From Kribbella rubisoli (GTDB taxonomy: Bacteria; Actinomycetota; Actinomycetes; Propionibacteriales; Kribbellaceae), in the NCBI RefSeq assembly GCF_004217145.1, contig NZ_SHKR01000014.1, positions 124,001 to 188,000 on the forward strand: 64,000 nt of DNA, written 5' to 3'. The notes under the pieces were generated by a model. It saw only the letters and a program-made list of their open reading frames with translations. It did no database searches and was not told the origin of the DNA. The translations under genes were made by a program, and so were the position numbers. Below are positions 33,905 to 42,250 of the stretch, piece after piece. Numbering within the stretch: the stretch's first letter is position 1; each line of letters opens with the position of its first letter.

Positions 33905-35026
33905 TCAGAAGGTGGTGGTGAGTTCCTGGGTCTGGCCGGTGGCTGCGGCGCGGTAGGCGGATTCGATGATGTCGATGACGTGGCGGGCGTGTTCGGCGGT
34001 GACGATGGAGGGCGTGCCGTCGCGGACCCAGTCGACCAGCTGCATGACGTCCTCGTACACGTGCTGTTCCTCGATGTCGCGGTGCGCGCCGGTGACGTGC
34101 GGGAGGAGCCCCTGGTTGCCCGGGCCGCGCGGTGCGAGCTCGGCGGGGTCGCGGTTGGGGAAGTCGAACGGCTCGCCGTTGAGCAGGAGGCCGTCGATCG
34201 TGCCTTCCGTGCCGTAGTACGCGCCGCCGAAACCGCCGCGGATCGGTCCCGCCGCGGTGCCGGTCGCGACGCAGTACACGTTGTCGCCGAAGTCGATCAG
34301 CACGATGGTGTTGTCGTCGGCATCGGTCTGTACGTCGACGCCTGCGCTGCTGCGGACCGGGATCCGTACGCCGGACATCGCCGTCACGCGCTTCGCCGTA
34401 CCGAGGATGCCGGTGACGGTGTGCAGCGCGTAGACCGTCATGTCGTACATCGGCCCGCCGCCGGGTTTGCGGAAGTACCACGAGGGGTCGATGTTGCTCA
34501 GTACGTCGTTGCCGCCGCGCACGGACTCGTTCTCGTGATAGGTACCGAACGACGCGCCGCAGCTCACCCACGACAACGTGCCGATCGCACCCTCGGCGAT
34601 GAGCTCGCGCGTACGAATGTGGTGCGGACGCAGCATCTCCCCCGGCGAGGCAACGATCCGCAGCCCGTTGGCGGCCGCAAGCTCGATCAACTCGGTGGCC
34701 TCGGCAACGGTGATCGTCATCGTCTTGTTGAAGTGCACGTGCTTGCCGGCCTGCAACGCGAGCTTCCCCTGCTCGTAGTGCAACCCGATCGGCGACGCAA
34801 TCGTCACCGCATCCACATCACCCCGAGCCAACAGCTCCTCGTACGCCGTAAACCCCCGCTCCACCCCAAACCGCTCAGCCGCCGCCTCGGCCCGCCCGGC
34901 TACCGGATCGCACACAGCGGCAAGGGTCACCCGCCCCGCAAGATCAGGCTGCGACAAATGCGGCAGGATCCCCCGCACCGAGATGCTCCCCGCCCCGACC
35001 ACACCCATCCGCACCGAGTCCGCCAT
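33905..35026 (-). CDS. Gfo/Idh/MocA-family oxidoreductase
   Basis: The 373-residue NAD(P)-dependent dehydrogenase has the Rossmann motif MGVVGAGSISVRGIL, then AVCDPVAGRAEAAAERFG and the HVHFNKTMTITVAEA region. The usual EKP motif reads NKT, so the catalytic Lys is retained with an altered neighbour. The C-terminal beta-sheet domain follows. Substrates in this family are mostly sugars or cyclitols, and the specificity here is unknown. The start is ATG 35024-35026 with AGGA eight bases upstream; ATG 35035 has no spaced ribosome site. Confidence 0.9.
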   Translation of the reverse strand: MADSVRMGVVGAGSISVRGILPHLSQPDLAGRVTLAAVCDPVAGRAEAAAERFGVERGFTAYEELLARGDVDAVTIASPIGLHYEQGKLALQAGKHVHFNKTMTITVAEATELIELAAANGLRIVASPGEMLRPHHIRTRELIAEGAIGTLSWVSCGASFGTYHENESVRGGNDVLSNIDPSWYFRKPGGGPMYDMTVYALHTVTGILGTAKRVTAMSGVRIPVRSSAGVDVQTDADDNTIVLIDFGDNVYCVATGTAAGPIRGGFGGAYYGTEGTIDGLLLNGEPFDFPNRDPAELAPRGPGNQGLLPHVTGAHRDIEEQHVYEDVMQLVDWVRDGTPSIVTAEHARHVIDIIESAYRAAATGQTQELTTTF

Positions 35027-35133
35027 ACAAGCCATCCTATGAATGAATGCCGCCCCATCGCGCTCAGCCGGTGAGTCCACACCAGTCACCCACGAACCGG
35101 AGCGGCTTGGGTGACCTCCACACTCTGGTCGGA

Positions 35134-35139
35134 TAGGTT
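35134..35139 (+). promoter_or_regulatory. Promoter of the alpha/beta hydrolase gene
   Basis: TAGGTT lies eight bases before ATG 35148, with GTGACC (35111-35116) 17 bp upstream as a -35. No ribosome-binding site is present, so the mRNA is probably leaderless. Confidence 0.55.
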
Positions 35140-35147
35140 TCGGCGAC

Positions 35148-35921
35148 ATGAGCGATGTCGAGCATGTTGTTCTCATCCACGGGACCTGGGGTCGCGGGAG
35201 TCATTTCCATGAGGCCCGCGCAGCCTTCGAAGACCGTGGGTTTGTGGTTCACACGCCGACGTTGCGCCACCATGAGCTGTCTTTGGAGGAAGGCTCGGCG
35301 CAGATCGCGTCGCTCAGCCTGACGGACTATGCCGACGATCTGGTCGAGGTGTGTGAGGCGCTCGATTCGCCGCCGTTGATCCTCGGGCATTCGTTGGGTG
35401 GGTTGCTGGCGCAGCTCGTCGCGGCGCGGACCAAGCACGCCGGTCTGATTGGCGTATGCCCGGCGCCGGGGGCCGGGATCTTCGCCATGTACCCGTCGAT
35501 GAGCCGTCTGTTCCTGAGCCACTACCTCCAGCCGCGGCCGTGGACCAAGCCGCTCCGGCCGACCTGGGACAAGTTCCACGTCGGCGGCCGGATCACGCAG
35601 ACGGAGGAGGCCTCCCGCGCGCTCTTCGCGGACCTCGTCTGCGAATCAGGCCGCGCGTACTGCGAGATGGCCTTCCCCCAACTCGACCGCCGCAAGGCCT
35701 CGCGCGTCGACTACTCAGCGATCACCGGCCCGGTCCTGATCTTCGGCGGCGCCCAGGACCGCACCGTCGTACCAGCAGTCTGCCGCGCCACCGCCGCGAA
35801 GTACCGCAACGCCACCTACCAGGAACTCCTCCACGCCGACCACATGATCCTGTTCGGCGACATCCTCCAAACCACCATGAGCCACGTCGACAACTGGCTC
35901 GCCACCAACAAGCTCCGCTAG
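35148..35921 (+). CDS. Alpha/beta hydrolase
   Basis: The 257-residue hydrolase has the oxyanion motif VVLIHGTWGRG, the nucleophile elbow ILGHSLGGLLAQ near residue 82, an acid in FGGAQDRTV near residue 204 and the histidine in HADHMILFG near 230. The catalytic triad is complete. It is an esterase or lipase-like enzyme with unknown substrate. Its TAG stop shares the CTAG palindrome with the stop of the convergent cupin gene. Confidence 0.9.
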   Translation: MSDVEHVVLIHGTWGRGSHFHEARAAFEDRGFVVHTPTLRHHELSLEEGSAQIASLSLTDYADDLVEVCEALDSPPLILGHSLGGLLAQLVAARTKHAGLIGVCPAPGAGIFAMYPSMSRLFLSHYLQPRPWTKPLRPTWDKFHVGGRITQTEEASRALFADLVCESGRAYCEMAFPQLDRRKASRVDYSAITGPVLIFGGAQDRTVVPAVCRATAAKYRNATYQELLHADHMILFGDILQTTMSHVDNWLATNKLR

Positions 35922-36382
35922 AGCGGGTCGGAGACGGCCAGGGGTGGGCCGCCGAACTCGAGCCAGTTGGCGCGGCCGATTGCCGCGAGCTCTTCGGGGT
36001 CCACCGGATGTGACAGCTTGCCGGCCTGCTCGAAGAACCGCTCGAGACCAGACGGCGTGGTGATGATCAGCAACCGTCCCACCGTGTCGCCGATGTTCTG
36101 GAAGGCATGCGGCACCCCACGTGGGCCGAAGGCCATGCCGCCCGTCGTGGCTCGCAGCATCTCGTCGCCGGCCTTGAACCGGAAGTCACCGTCGAGGACG
36201 TACCACACCTCGTCCTCACGAAGGTGCGTATGGGCCGCCGGCCCGTCGTACGCCGCTATCTCCAGCTCCAGCACCGTCAGCGAACCATTGGTCTGCAGCG
36301 TGTCCGCCAGGACTACAGCCGACCCCTTGATCGGAGTCGAGAGCCTCACCCCGTCGCTTGCCTGCACCGCAAAGGGCTTCAT
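35918..36382 (-). CDS. Cupin domain-containing protein
   Basis: The 154-residue protein is a cupin with the metal-binding first motif HTHLREDEVWYVLDGDFRF and the second motif GPRGVPHAFQNIGD, so the His/His/Glu/His set is intact. Such proteins include quercetin-type dioxygenases and sugar-binding cupins. The C-terminal helix carries LERFFEQAGKL. The start is ATG 36380-36382 with GGGGGAG upstream. It lies 59 bp downstream of a phosphotransferase gene on the same strand. Confidence 0.88.
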   Translation of the reverse strand: MKPFAVQASDGVRLSTPIKGSAVVLADTLQTNGSLTVLELEIAAYDGPAAHTHLREDEVWYVLDGDFRFKAGDEMLRATTGGMAFGPRGVPHAFQNIGDTVGRLLIITTPSGLERFFEQAGKLSHPVDPEELAAIGRANWLEFGGPPLAVSDPL

Positions 36383-36441
36383 CGCATCTCCCCCTCTCGT
36401 GAACCCAGTAGGCCACTCTTCGGCGGCCGGGGACAAGGACT

Positions 36442-37362
36442 TCAGCCTTGAGGGTTGATACCGAGAGCTTCGAATCGGTCGGCTAGGTCATCGACCCACG
36501 CTTCCGGAGTGCGGTGGTCCGGCAGCGGTACGCCGGCCTCGCTCCGCCATAGGGCGTCCGCGAGCGCCGTACGCAGATGCCACGCCATCACCCGCTCGAC
36601 CGACAGCTCTTGCGGGTAGTGACGCATGGTGGCCGTCAGCAACTCAACGCCTGGACCCGTCCCGGGAAAGACCCGCAGGTCGTACTCCGCATCAGCGAGA
36701 CCCGCCGTCTCGAAATCCACCACCGCACGGAGCTTCCCGTGGTCCCACACCTGATTCCCGCCGTGCAGGTCGCCGTGCACCAGCACCTGCCGACCCGGCG
36801 TCGCGAGTACGTCGTCTGCCCAGTCGCACCAGCTGATCACGTCGGCGCGCTGATCCGGGCGAGCCCATTTCGGGAACTGCTCACGCAGTACGTCGGTCGT
36901 GGCCGGCTGCAACGATGCGGCGGGGAAATCACGTTCTGTTTGGTTGTGCAACTCGCCGAGGAACTCAGCGAGCTGCCGGCCGGCCTCGTCCCGGTCGATC
37001 GAGTCCACAACCTCGAACAAAGACTCGCCAGGCACCAGCGCAGTCGCCAACAACAGCGGATCGGTGCTGCTGGCAACCACCTCCGGCAGGTACGGAACTG
37101 TCGGCTTCAACGCTGCCAACACATCGATCTCGTGCGCCAAGCGCAGCGCCGCGGGCTGCGACCACGCGAACTTCACGACGTACTGCTCACCCACAACGGC
37201 GCTGGCAGACCACCACGTCGGGTCACCACCCACCGACTCCCGAACCACCACCGGGTATCCGCCGAGCCCAACCTCCTCCAACGCCTCCGCAACCGCCCCC
37301 GCCGACCCGTCCTCCAGCCATCTCACCTGACCGACACTATCGCCAGGCCATACTGATTTCAC
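36442..37362 (-). CDS. Aminoglycoside phosphotransferase-family kinase
   Basis: The 306-residue protein kinase-like enzyme has the APH signature VLVHGDLHGGNQVW, the catalytic loop, and VVDFETAGLADAEYDL, with the DFE replacing DFG-type metal site. An N-lobe lysine is seen in EQYVVKFAWS. The substrate may be an antibiotic, a sugar or another metabolite; resistance is not shown by sequence. The divergent small gene at 37383 begins 20 bases away. Confidence 0.87.
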   Translation of the reverse strand: MKSVWPGDSVGQVRWLEDGSAGAVAEALEEVGLGGYPVVVRESVGGDPTWWSASAVVGEQYVVKFAWSQPAALRLAHEIDVLAALKPTVPYLPEVVASSTDPLLLATALVPGESLFEVVDSIDRDEAGRQLAEFLGELHNQTERDFPAASLQPATTDVLREQFPKWARPDQRADVISWCDWADDVLATPGRQVLVHGDLHGGNQVWDHGKLRAVVDFETAGLADAEYDLRVFPGTGPGVELLTATMRHYPQELSVERVMAWHLRTALADALWRSEAGVPLPDHRTPEAWVDDLADRFEALGINPQG

Positions 37363-37382
37363 GACCTTTTGGAGGCGCTCCG

Positions 37383-37763
37383 ATGACCGACACCCGCCTG
37401 CCCGGCATGACGGTCCAGCGCACGATTTCGTACTGGCGGATGCAGTCCCAGATGATGGGAACCCTCGACGTCGACCCGGCGACGAACTGCCTCGTACTCC
37501 GCGCTCCTTTCAGCTACATCGACGAGCTGGGCAGCATCGCCTCTAGCGACAGACTGATCGACGTCGCCTGGCCGGCCGGCTGGACCGTCGCAATCCGCGA
37601 CAACAGGTCCGCCCTGATCGACGCAACCGGCCAGACGGTCGCCCGTGTAGGTGACGAGGTATCCCTCGGAGGAGGCTCCATCGCCACAGCCGCCGCAGAC
37701 GTCACCTCCTCCTGCACCGGCCAAGACAGTGTGTTCGTGGCATCGGAACTCTCCCGCCTGTAG
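37383..37763 (+). CDS. Hypothetical protein (126 aa)
   Basis: A good GGAGG ribosome site lies about ten bases before ATG 37383. The product has a beta-rich composition with no membrane segment. A core around LVLRAPFSYIDELG and TVAIRDNRSALIDATGQTVA alternates hydrophobic and polar residues, like a small beta barrel. No family is recognised. It is divergent from a phosphotransferase gene and convergent with a VOC-type gene, so neighbours give no clue. Confidence 0.72.
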   Translation: MTDTRLPGMTVQRTISYWRMQSQMMGTLDVDPATNCLVLRAPFSYIDELGSIASSDRLIDVAWPAGWTVAIRDNRSALIDATGQTVARVGDEVSLGGGSIATAAADVTSSCTGQDSVFVASELSRL

Positions 37764-37818
37764 CCAGGCCCAGTGGACGCCCGCGCGATCCGGGGGACGG
37801 CGGAGGGGACAGGTCGGC

Positions 37819-38472
37819 CTAGCCCAGGCCGGGAGCGCCGTCAGGCCAGGCGGCGATGCAGACCTTGTTTCCGGCGCGGTCGGCGAGGATCCAGGCGCCT
37901 GGGGCCGTGGAATCATCGACGATCCGGCCACCGGCTGCCAGCGCTGCGGCGAGGCGCTGCTCAGCCTGTTCGCGGGCGACGGATACGTCGACGTGCATCG
38001 CGTGTCGGAGGGGCTTGTTCGGGTCAAGGTCCTGCATCCAGAACGTCGATCCGTGGCCGAGCGGGTCGACCCCGTTGTCGTAGTCCAATTCGTCGTACCC
38101 AAGAACCGCGCGCCAGAACCCGACATCAATCGCGTCAGGCTGAGCCGCCACAGCAAACGACACCTCCTGCGCCAGGCTCCGATCAGCCGTCGCACCATGC
38201 GCTCGAGCTGCCGCCGAGACCGCCCGCGCCACCTCAACATGCGCCTCCTCCAACTGAAAGACACCACGCGCCAACCGCACGGTGAGCTGGCGATCGGTCA
38301 AGGTCAGAATCACCTCGGCACCTGCAACCTGAGCTACCACCTCAGCCAACCGCGCCGCCTCAACCAGCGACGCCACCGGGAAGGCCGCCACCGCGCCGCC
38401 GTGCAGCACCACCCAATCGCCTCCACCCTCCGCAGCCAGAAACCGCTGCCACCCCTGCTCGCTCAAAGCCAA
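37819..38472 (-). CDS. VOC-family protein with pterin dehydratase-like N-terminal domain
   Basis: The 217-residue protein has two parts. Residues about 1-105 resemble pterin-4a-carbinolamine dehydratases (LTLTDRQLTVRL followed by EEAHVEVARAVSAAARAHG). Residues about 110-217 are a glyoxalase/VOC half with the SFAVAAQPDAIDVGFWRAVLGY opening, quoted in part, HAMHVDVSV as a metal-ligand strand and DRAGNKVCIA at the end. Fusions of this type occur in actinobacteria to my knowledge. The reaction is unknown. It lies 12 bp downstream of the next gene and is probably co-transcribed with it. Confidence 0.82.
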   Translation of the reverse strand: MALSEQGWQRFLAAEGGGDWVVLHGGAVAAFPVASLVEAARLAEVVAQVAGAEVILTLTDRQLTVRLARGVFQLEEAHVEVARAVSAAARAHGATADRSLAQEVSFAVAAQPDAIDVGFWRAVLGYDELDYDNGVDPLGHGSTFWMQDLDPNKPLRHAMHVDVSVAREQAEQRLAAALAAGGRIVDDSTAPGAWILADRAGNKVCIAAWPDGAPGLG

Positions 38473-38484
38473 CTCCCAACGTCT

Positions 38485-39129
38485 TCACGGCGTAACGGTG
38501 ATCTCCAACGGCCGCGACAACACGAACCCCTCGTCGGTCACCAACAAGACAACCAGCTTCCACTCCCCCGGCGGAACCGCATACCCCAACTCAGGAACCA
38601 CCGAGGCCGTACCAATCAAGACAGTTGCAGGCCGGCTCTGCTGAGGCTCAATCGGGAGTCCGCGGCGTCCCGCATTGCGCGGTCCTGCATACCGACCAAC
38701 GACGTTGCCTGCGCGATCGGTCACCGTCGAGTGCAGGTCCCGCGCGGTCATCAACGTCTGCGTGTGATCGGCGCGATTCGTCACCAGCAGCTCTTCGGCC
38801 GCATGCCGTCCGGACCGAACCGACAACGGACGCACCGCCTCGACGTCGAGCCCGGCAGCGTCGGCAGGGACTCCCGGCAGCTGGAGCGCAGCCTCACTCG
38901 CCACCAACTCTCCGCCCGGAAAGGTCATCGCCCCAACCTGCAGATCCACCAGGTCGCCGTACTTCGCCTTCAGCGTGCCCGCAATCTCCGTCGCCCAGGC
39001 CGCCAACACGATCCGAAACCGCCGCTCGGACCGCCGCTCGGTGTGCGGATTCGGCCACACCACCAACGCCCCCGGCGACTCCTCACGCAACCGCAGCAGA
39101 TCCACCCGCAGACTCTCCCAGCCCGCCAC
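38485..39129 (-). CDS. Hypothetical protein (214 aa)
   Basis: From GTG 39127-39129 (GAGG close upstream) the product begins VAGWESLRVDLLRLREE and continues with a Trp/Arg-rich alpha/beta region (FRIVLAAWATEIAGTLKAKYGD). The C-terminal half is beta-rich and Ig-like (VLIGTASVVPELGYAVPPGE). There is no signal or membrane segment. I do not recognise the family. Its frame is open well upstream, but that part is Pro/Arg-rich and unlikely to be translated. It probably forms a two-gene unit with the VOC gene. Confidence 0.65.
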   Translation of the reverse strand: MAGWESLRVDLLRLREESPGALVVWPNPHTERRSERRFRIVLAAWATEIAGTLKAKYGDLVDLQVGAMTFPGGELVASEAALQLPGVPADAAGLDVEAVRPLSVRSGRHAAEELLVTNRADHTQTLMTARDLHSTVTDRAGNVVGRYAGPRNAGRRGLPIEPQQSRPATVLIGTASVVPELGYAVPPGEWKLVVLLVTDEGFVLSRPLEITVTP

Positions 39130-39191
39130 ACCTCGACGATACCGACGATGAGCCCGGGATCGACGGTTCGGACTGCTGCACGATCCGGGGA

Positions 39192-40079
39192 TTACGCCGT
39201 AAGGCGGTCTGCTTCGGCGAGGAGGAGGTTGCCGAAGGGCTGGAAGCCGATGGTGCAGGCGTAGACGCCGCTGAAGACCCGGTGGATGGTTCCCCATTCC
39301 CAGATGGCGGTGGCGTCCACGCCCGTACGAGAAGCCAGTCGCTCGGTCCGCGCCCGGAGATCATCGCCGAGGTCGGGATTGCATCGCACGATGGTGCCGA
39401 GATCGCACGCTGGTTCGGCCCGCAGTCCGGCTGGATCGATGAGCTTGTAGGTGCCGTCGCTCGCCTGCAAGGCGTTCATCTCGTGGACATCACCGTGGAC
39501 CAGAACCGCGGACCGATCGTCGTGAGCAGCACGACGACGATCCATGCAATCCAGCGCATCCGCCACAGTGGCCGGCGAACACGGTCGTCCCGCCTGCTCC
39601 CACAGCTCCGGCAGCCGATCGGCGTACTGCTCGGCCAGCATCGCACCGGTTCGAAGGTCAACGTCGGCACCGATCGGACGCCACAAGCGAACCGCCACGT
39701 CGCACAGCAAGGTGTGGCGGCTGGCGGGATCGGCCACGACGTCGTACATCGGACTCCCCAGGCGCTCCATCAGAAGTGCTTGTCGATCCAGGTCTTCAGC
39801 CAACAGCCTGGCGCATCCCTCTCCATTCGCCAGGCGCATCACCGTGGCCTCGGGCCCGACGTCGCGACCCGGCACACCGATCTTGAGGACCGCCGGAGTC
39901 CCGTCAGCCAGCGTCACCTCGACGACCAGGGCGGCATGACCACCCGCGAAGCTCGACCCGATCGTCAGAGACCAGTCCTGGGCCAGCGAATCGACCAGGC
40001 CCGGCAGCTCGTCCAGCCAGGATTCGTTCCCGTCTGCCATGACCGTCTTGCGGACCTGGTCAGGAATGTCGAGGCTCAT
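39192..40079 (-). CDS. Aminoglycoside/streptomycin 6-phosphotransferase-like kinase
   Basis: The 295-residue enzyme matches the APH(6)/hydroxyurea phosphotransferase-like family. The N-lobe lysine lies in AVLKIGVPGRDVGPEATVM, the catalytic loop is AVLVHGDVHEMNAL and the metal motif is KLIDPAGLRAEPACDLG. The order and spacing are typical for streptomycin 6-kinases. Many chromosomal members have no proven resistance role. It is the second phosphotransferase within 4 kb, but the two are from different subfamilies and not duplicates. Confidence 0.87.
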   Translation of the reverse strand: MSLDIPDQVRKTVMADGNESWLDELPGLVDSLAQDWSLTIGSSFAGGHAALVVEVTLADGTPAVLKIGVPGRDVGPEATVMRLANGEGCARLLAEDLDRQALLMERLGSPMYDVVADPASRHTLLCDVAVRLWRPIGADVDLRTGAMLAEQYADRLPELWEQAGRPCSPATVADALDCMDRRRAAHDDRSAVLVHGDVHEMNALQASDGTYKLIDPAGLRAEPACDLGTIVRCNPDLGDDLRARTERLASRTGVDATAIWEWGTIHRVFSGVYACTIGFQPFGNLLLAEADRLTA

Positions 40080-40286
40080 ACCGCCAGCCTAGTTAGCGAA
40101 AGTCGCACCGAATCAAGGAGAGGTTGCAATTCATGGGCCGGAGGCAATCTCTGTGGATTTGATCGTGGCGTGAATGAGGTGCTGGTGCCACACTGACCTC
40201 ATCCCGGGGGGACGGGGCGGGAGCGACGGACGGCAAGGCCGATGCCGTCGCGGATGGCGTGATCGCCATCGGAGCAAGGGGGCGGC

Positions 40287-40679
40287 ATGGACAAGGTGCT
40301 GAAGGCATTGGGAGCCTATTCGGCAGTAGTCGGCGCTGTAGCGCTGGTGACCGGTACGGACAGTTGGAGCGGCAAGTTCACCGAGATCTTGTGGCTTCTG
40401 CTGAGCATGTACATCGCTTTGGTTCCGACCGGACTGATCGTGGCGGGCATCAGCAACCTGCCCAAACACGTGCTGGACGTGGATAAATGGAGCGACGGAC
40501 AGACGATCTTCGCAGTGGGCGCAATCAACCTGAGCCTCGCCTTCATCATCCGCTACACCCTCCTGGACTCGAGCACCAGAACACCGAGCACGGCCTCGGC
40601 CATCGCAGGAGCAGTCCTCCTCGCCATTCCTTTCGTACTGCTCACCTTCAGAAGCCTGGGCACACCCGCAAAGGCGTAG
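40287..40679 (+). CDS. Hypothetical four-helix membrane protein
   Basis: The 130-residue protein has four hydrophobic segments (about 8-22, 32-54, 74-92 and 103-122) linked by short charged loops. No family is recognised. The 207-bp gap before it, after the phosphotransferase start, shows no other feature. Codon choice is slightly less GC-biased than in backbone genes, consistent with the accessory character of this stretch. Confidence 0.68.
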   Translation: MDKVLKALGAYSAVVGAVALVTGTDSWSGKFTEILWLLLSMYIALVPTGLIVAGISNLPKHVLDVDKWSDGQTIFAVGAINLSLAFIIRYTLLDSSTRTPSTASAIAGAVLLAIPFVLLTFRSLGTPAKA

Positions 40680-40695
40680 TCCGTAGCGAGGCAAT

Positions 40696-41292
40696 GTGAA
40701 AAACCTCCCCAGCCTGCTAAGGGCAATCGCAACAGGCGACCGACGATCCGCGACGGCATCCCTCGAGTCCACACCATCGCTGGTCACGGCACGCTTGGCG
40801 CGCCCCGATGAGTTGTTCATCGGCCAGTGCCACGCGCAACTCTACGAAGGCGACACTGCCCTTCACGCCGCAGCATTCGCGTACGACGTCCAGCTCGCCC
40901 GGGACCTGATCGCCCGCGGCGCCGACATCAGCGCCCGAAACCGACGCGGCGCACAACCCTTGCACGCCGCAACCAACGGCGTACCAGGATCAACGAACTG
41001 GAACCCAACGGCTCAGCAAGCCATCATCCAGTTCCTGATCGAAGCAGGCGCCGACCCGAACGCAACTGCCGCCGGCGGCGCCACTCCCCTACACCGAGCA
41101 GTCCGCAACCGATGCTCAGCCGCCGTCGATCAACTCCTCCGCGCAGGCGCCAACCCACACTTGCCAAACGACCACGGCTCAACCCCGTCCGACCTCGCCC
41201 ACCGCACAACGGGCCGCGGCGGCACCGGTTCGGAGGAAGCGAAAGCCGAGCAGCAAATCATCATCGCCCTCCTCACCAAAGCCACAACCTGA
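40696..41292 (+). CDS. Ankyrin-repeat protein
   Basis: The 198-residue protein has about three ankyrin repeats: GDTALHAAAFAYDVQLARDLI, with RGADISARNRRGAQPLHAAT; then AIIQFLIEAGADPNATAAGG with ATPLHRAVRN; and AVDQLLRAGANPHLPNDHGS with TPSDLAH. These are quoted in pieces. Ankyrin repeats bind other proteins. There is no signal peptide, so it is cytoplasmic. The start is GTG with GCGAGG upstream, 16 bases after the membrane protein gene, so the two may be co-transcribed. Codon use is relatively A-rich for this genome. Confidence 0.85.
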   Translation: MKNLPSLLRAIATGDRRSATASLESTPSLVTARLARPDELFIGQCHAQLYEGDTALHAAAFAYDVQLARDLIARGADISARNRRGAQPLHAATNGVPGSTNWNPTAQQAIIQFLIEAGADPNATAAGGATPLHRAVRNRCSAAVDQLLRAGANPHLPNDHGSTPSDLAHRTTGRGGTGSEEAKAEQQIIIALLTKATT

Positions 41293-41440
41293 GGCGCATC
41301 GTCAACGAAATCAATTGGACGCCTCTACCCTCCACGACCACCACGGAAACATTCCGTTTCGTACGGCGATCAGCGCGCGGCTGGAATAGCAGATGGGTAC
41401 TTGAAAGCTACTTCCGCCCGATCGTTCGAAGGAGAACGAA

Positions 41441-41611
41441 ATGTTCGCGATCATCGCCGCTGTCATCTTCGGCCTGGCACTCATTCTGGACTGGGCCGAC
41501 GCCCGCGTAAGTGACGCATTCACGCCGCAGACACTGCTGATGGCCGGCCTCCTTTGCATCGCGCTCCACCTGGCCGGCGTCGGCGCAGGCCGCTGGGGCC
41601 GCCGCCGCTGA
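41441..41611 (+). CDS. Small membrane protein (56 aa)
   Basis: A clear AAGGAG site six bases before ATG 41441 starts a 56-residue protein with two hydrophobic helices (about 2-17 and 32-49) separated by a short polar loop (DWADARVSDAFTPQ). It ends in a basic GRWGRRR tail. The composition fits a real small membrane protein. Similar two-helix proteins are common and mostly uncharacterised in actinobacteria. Confidence 0.72.
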   Translation: MFAIIAAVIFGLALILDWADARVSDAFTPQTLLMAGLLCIALHLAGVGAGRWGRRR

Positions 41612-41696
41612 CAGACCTACACCCGAAGGTCACAGTTGGATGCCAACCGGAGGCAAGACTGCCCGGACGCCGCCGTATGGGGTCTGTAATGACGAC

Positions 41697-42098
41697 GTGA
41701 GCTGGTCAGCGCCCCCGGACCCCCGCGTGTTTCATGGCTTCTCCGACGCGCCCACCCACCGGATCCTCATCACCGTTGGGTGGTGCGCGTCGGGCCTCTT
41801 CGCAGTGCTCGGCTTCCTTGGCGTGATGATGCTGGGAGTTCCATCCGACCCCTGCGCCCCGGACGCGACCGGGTGCGGACCTGAACCCACAACCTTCGCC
41901 GCAGCCGGCGCGGCGCTCCTCGCGTTGGCCCTAGCCGCGGCCGGGTGGTCACTGTTCTGGCACGTCCGAGACAAGCGATACCGCTTCCAGCCTCCCCCGA
42001 ACTGGCCACCCACCCCGCCCGACTGGCGACCACTCCCAGGCTGGAGCCCGCCCCCCACATTCCCAAAGGCCCCCGACGGTTGGACCTTCTGGCGCTAA
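41697..42098 (+). CDS. Two-helix membrane protein with Trp/Pro-rich tail
   Basis: From GTG 41697 the 133-residue protein has two hydrophobic segments (about 22-46 and 66-90) flanking a Cys/Pro loop (SDPCAPDATGCGPEP). Its cytoplasmic tail is built of repeated PPxW units (PNWPPTPPDWRPLPGWSPPP). Tails of this type recur in actinobacterial membrane proteins and may bind partners. TGTAAT six bases upstream of the GTG could serve as -10 of a leaderless message; the in-frame upstream ATG at 41640 is an alternative start. Confidence 0.7.
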   Translation: MSWSAPPDPRVFHGFSDAPTHRILITVGWCASGLFAVLGFLGVMMLGVPSDPCAPDATGCGPEPTTFAAAGAALLALALAAAGWSLFWHVRDKRYRFQPPPNWPPTPPDWRPLPGWSPPPTFPKAPDGWTFWR

Positions 42099-42250
42099 AC
42101 CCTTACGACCCATGCTGGATTGCCGTGGGCAATTCCCGGGGGCGGTACGCGTGTGTGAACGTTCTTGGGTGGGGTTGTCGGATTGTGGGTGGCGGGTTCG
42201 TGGATAGAGCAACCGGACCTGACAAGGTCCCAGACTCGAGGAGAACCACC

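Noticed and set aside
36442-40079. Antibiotic-resistance island based on two phosphotransferases
   Set aside because: The two kinases are from different subfamilies, are not linked to mobile elements or a biosynthetic cluster, and such families have many non-resistance members.
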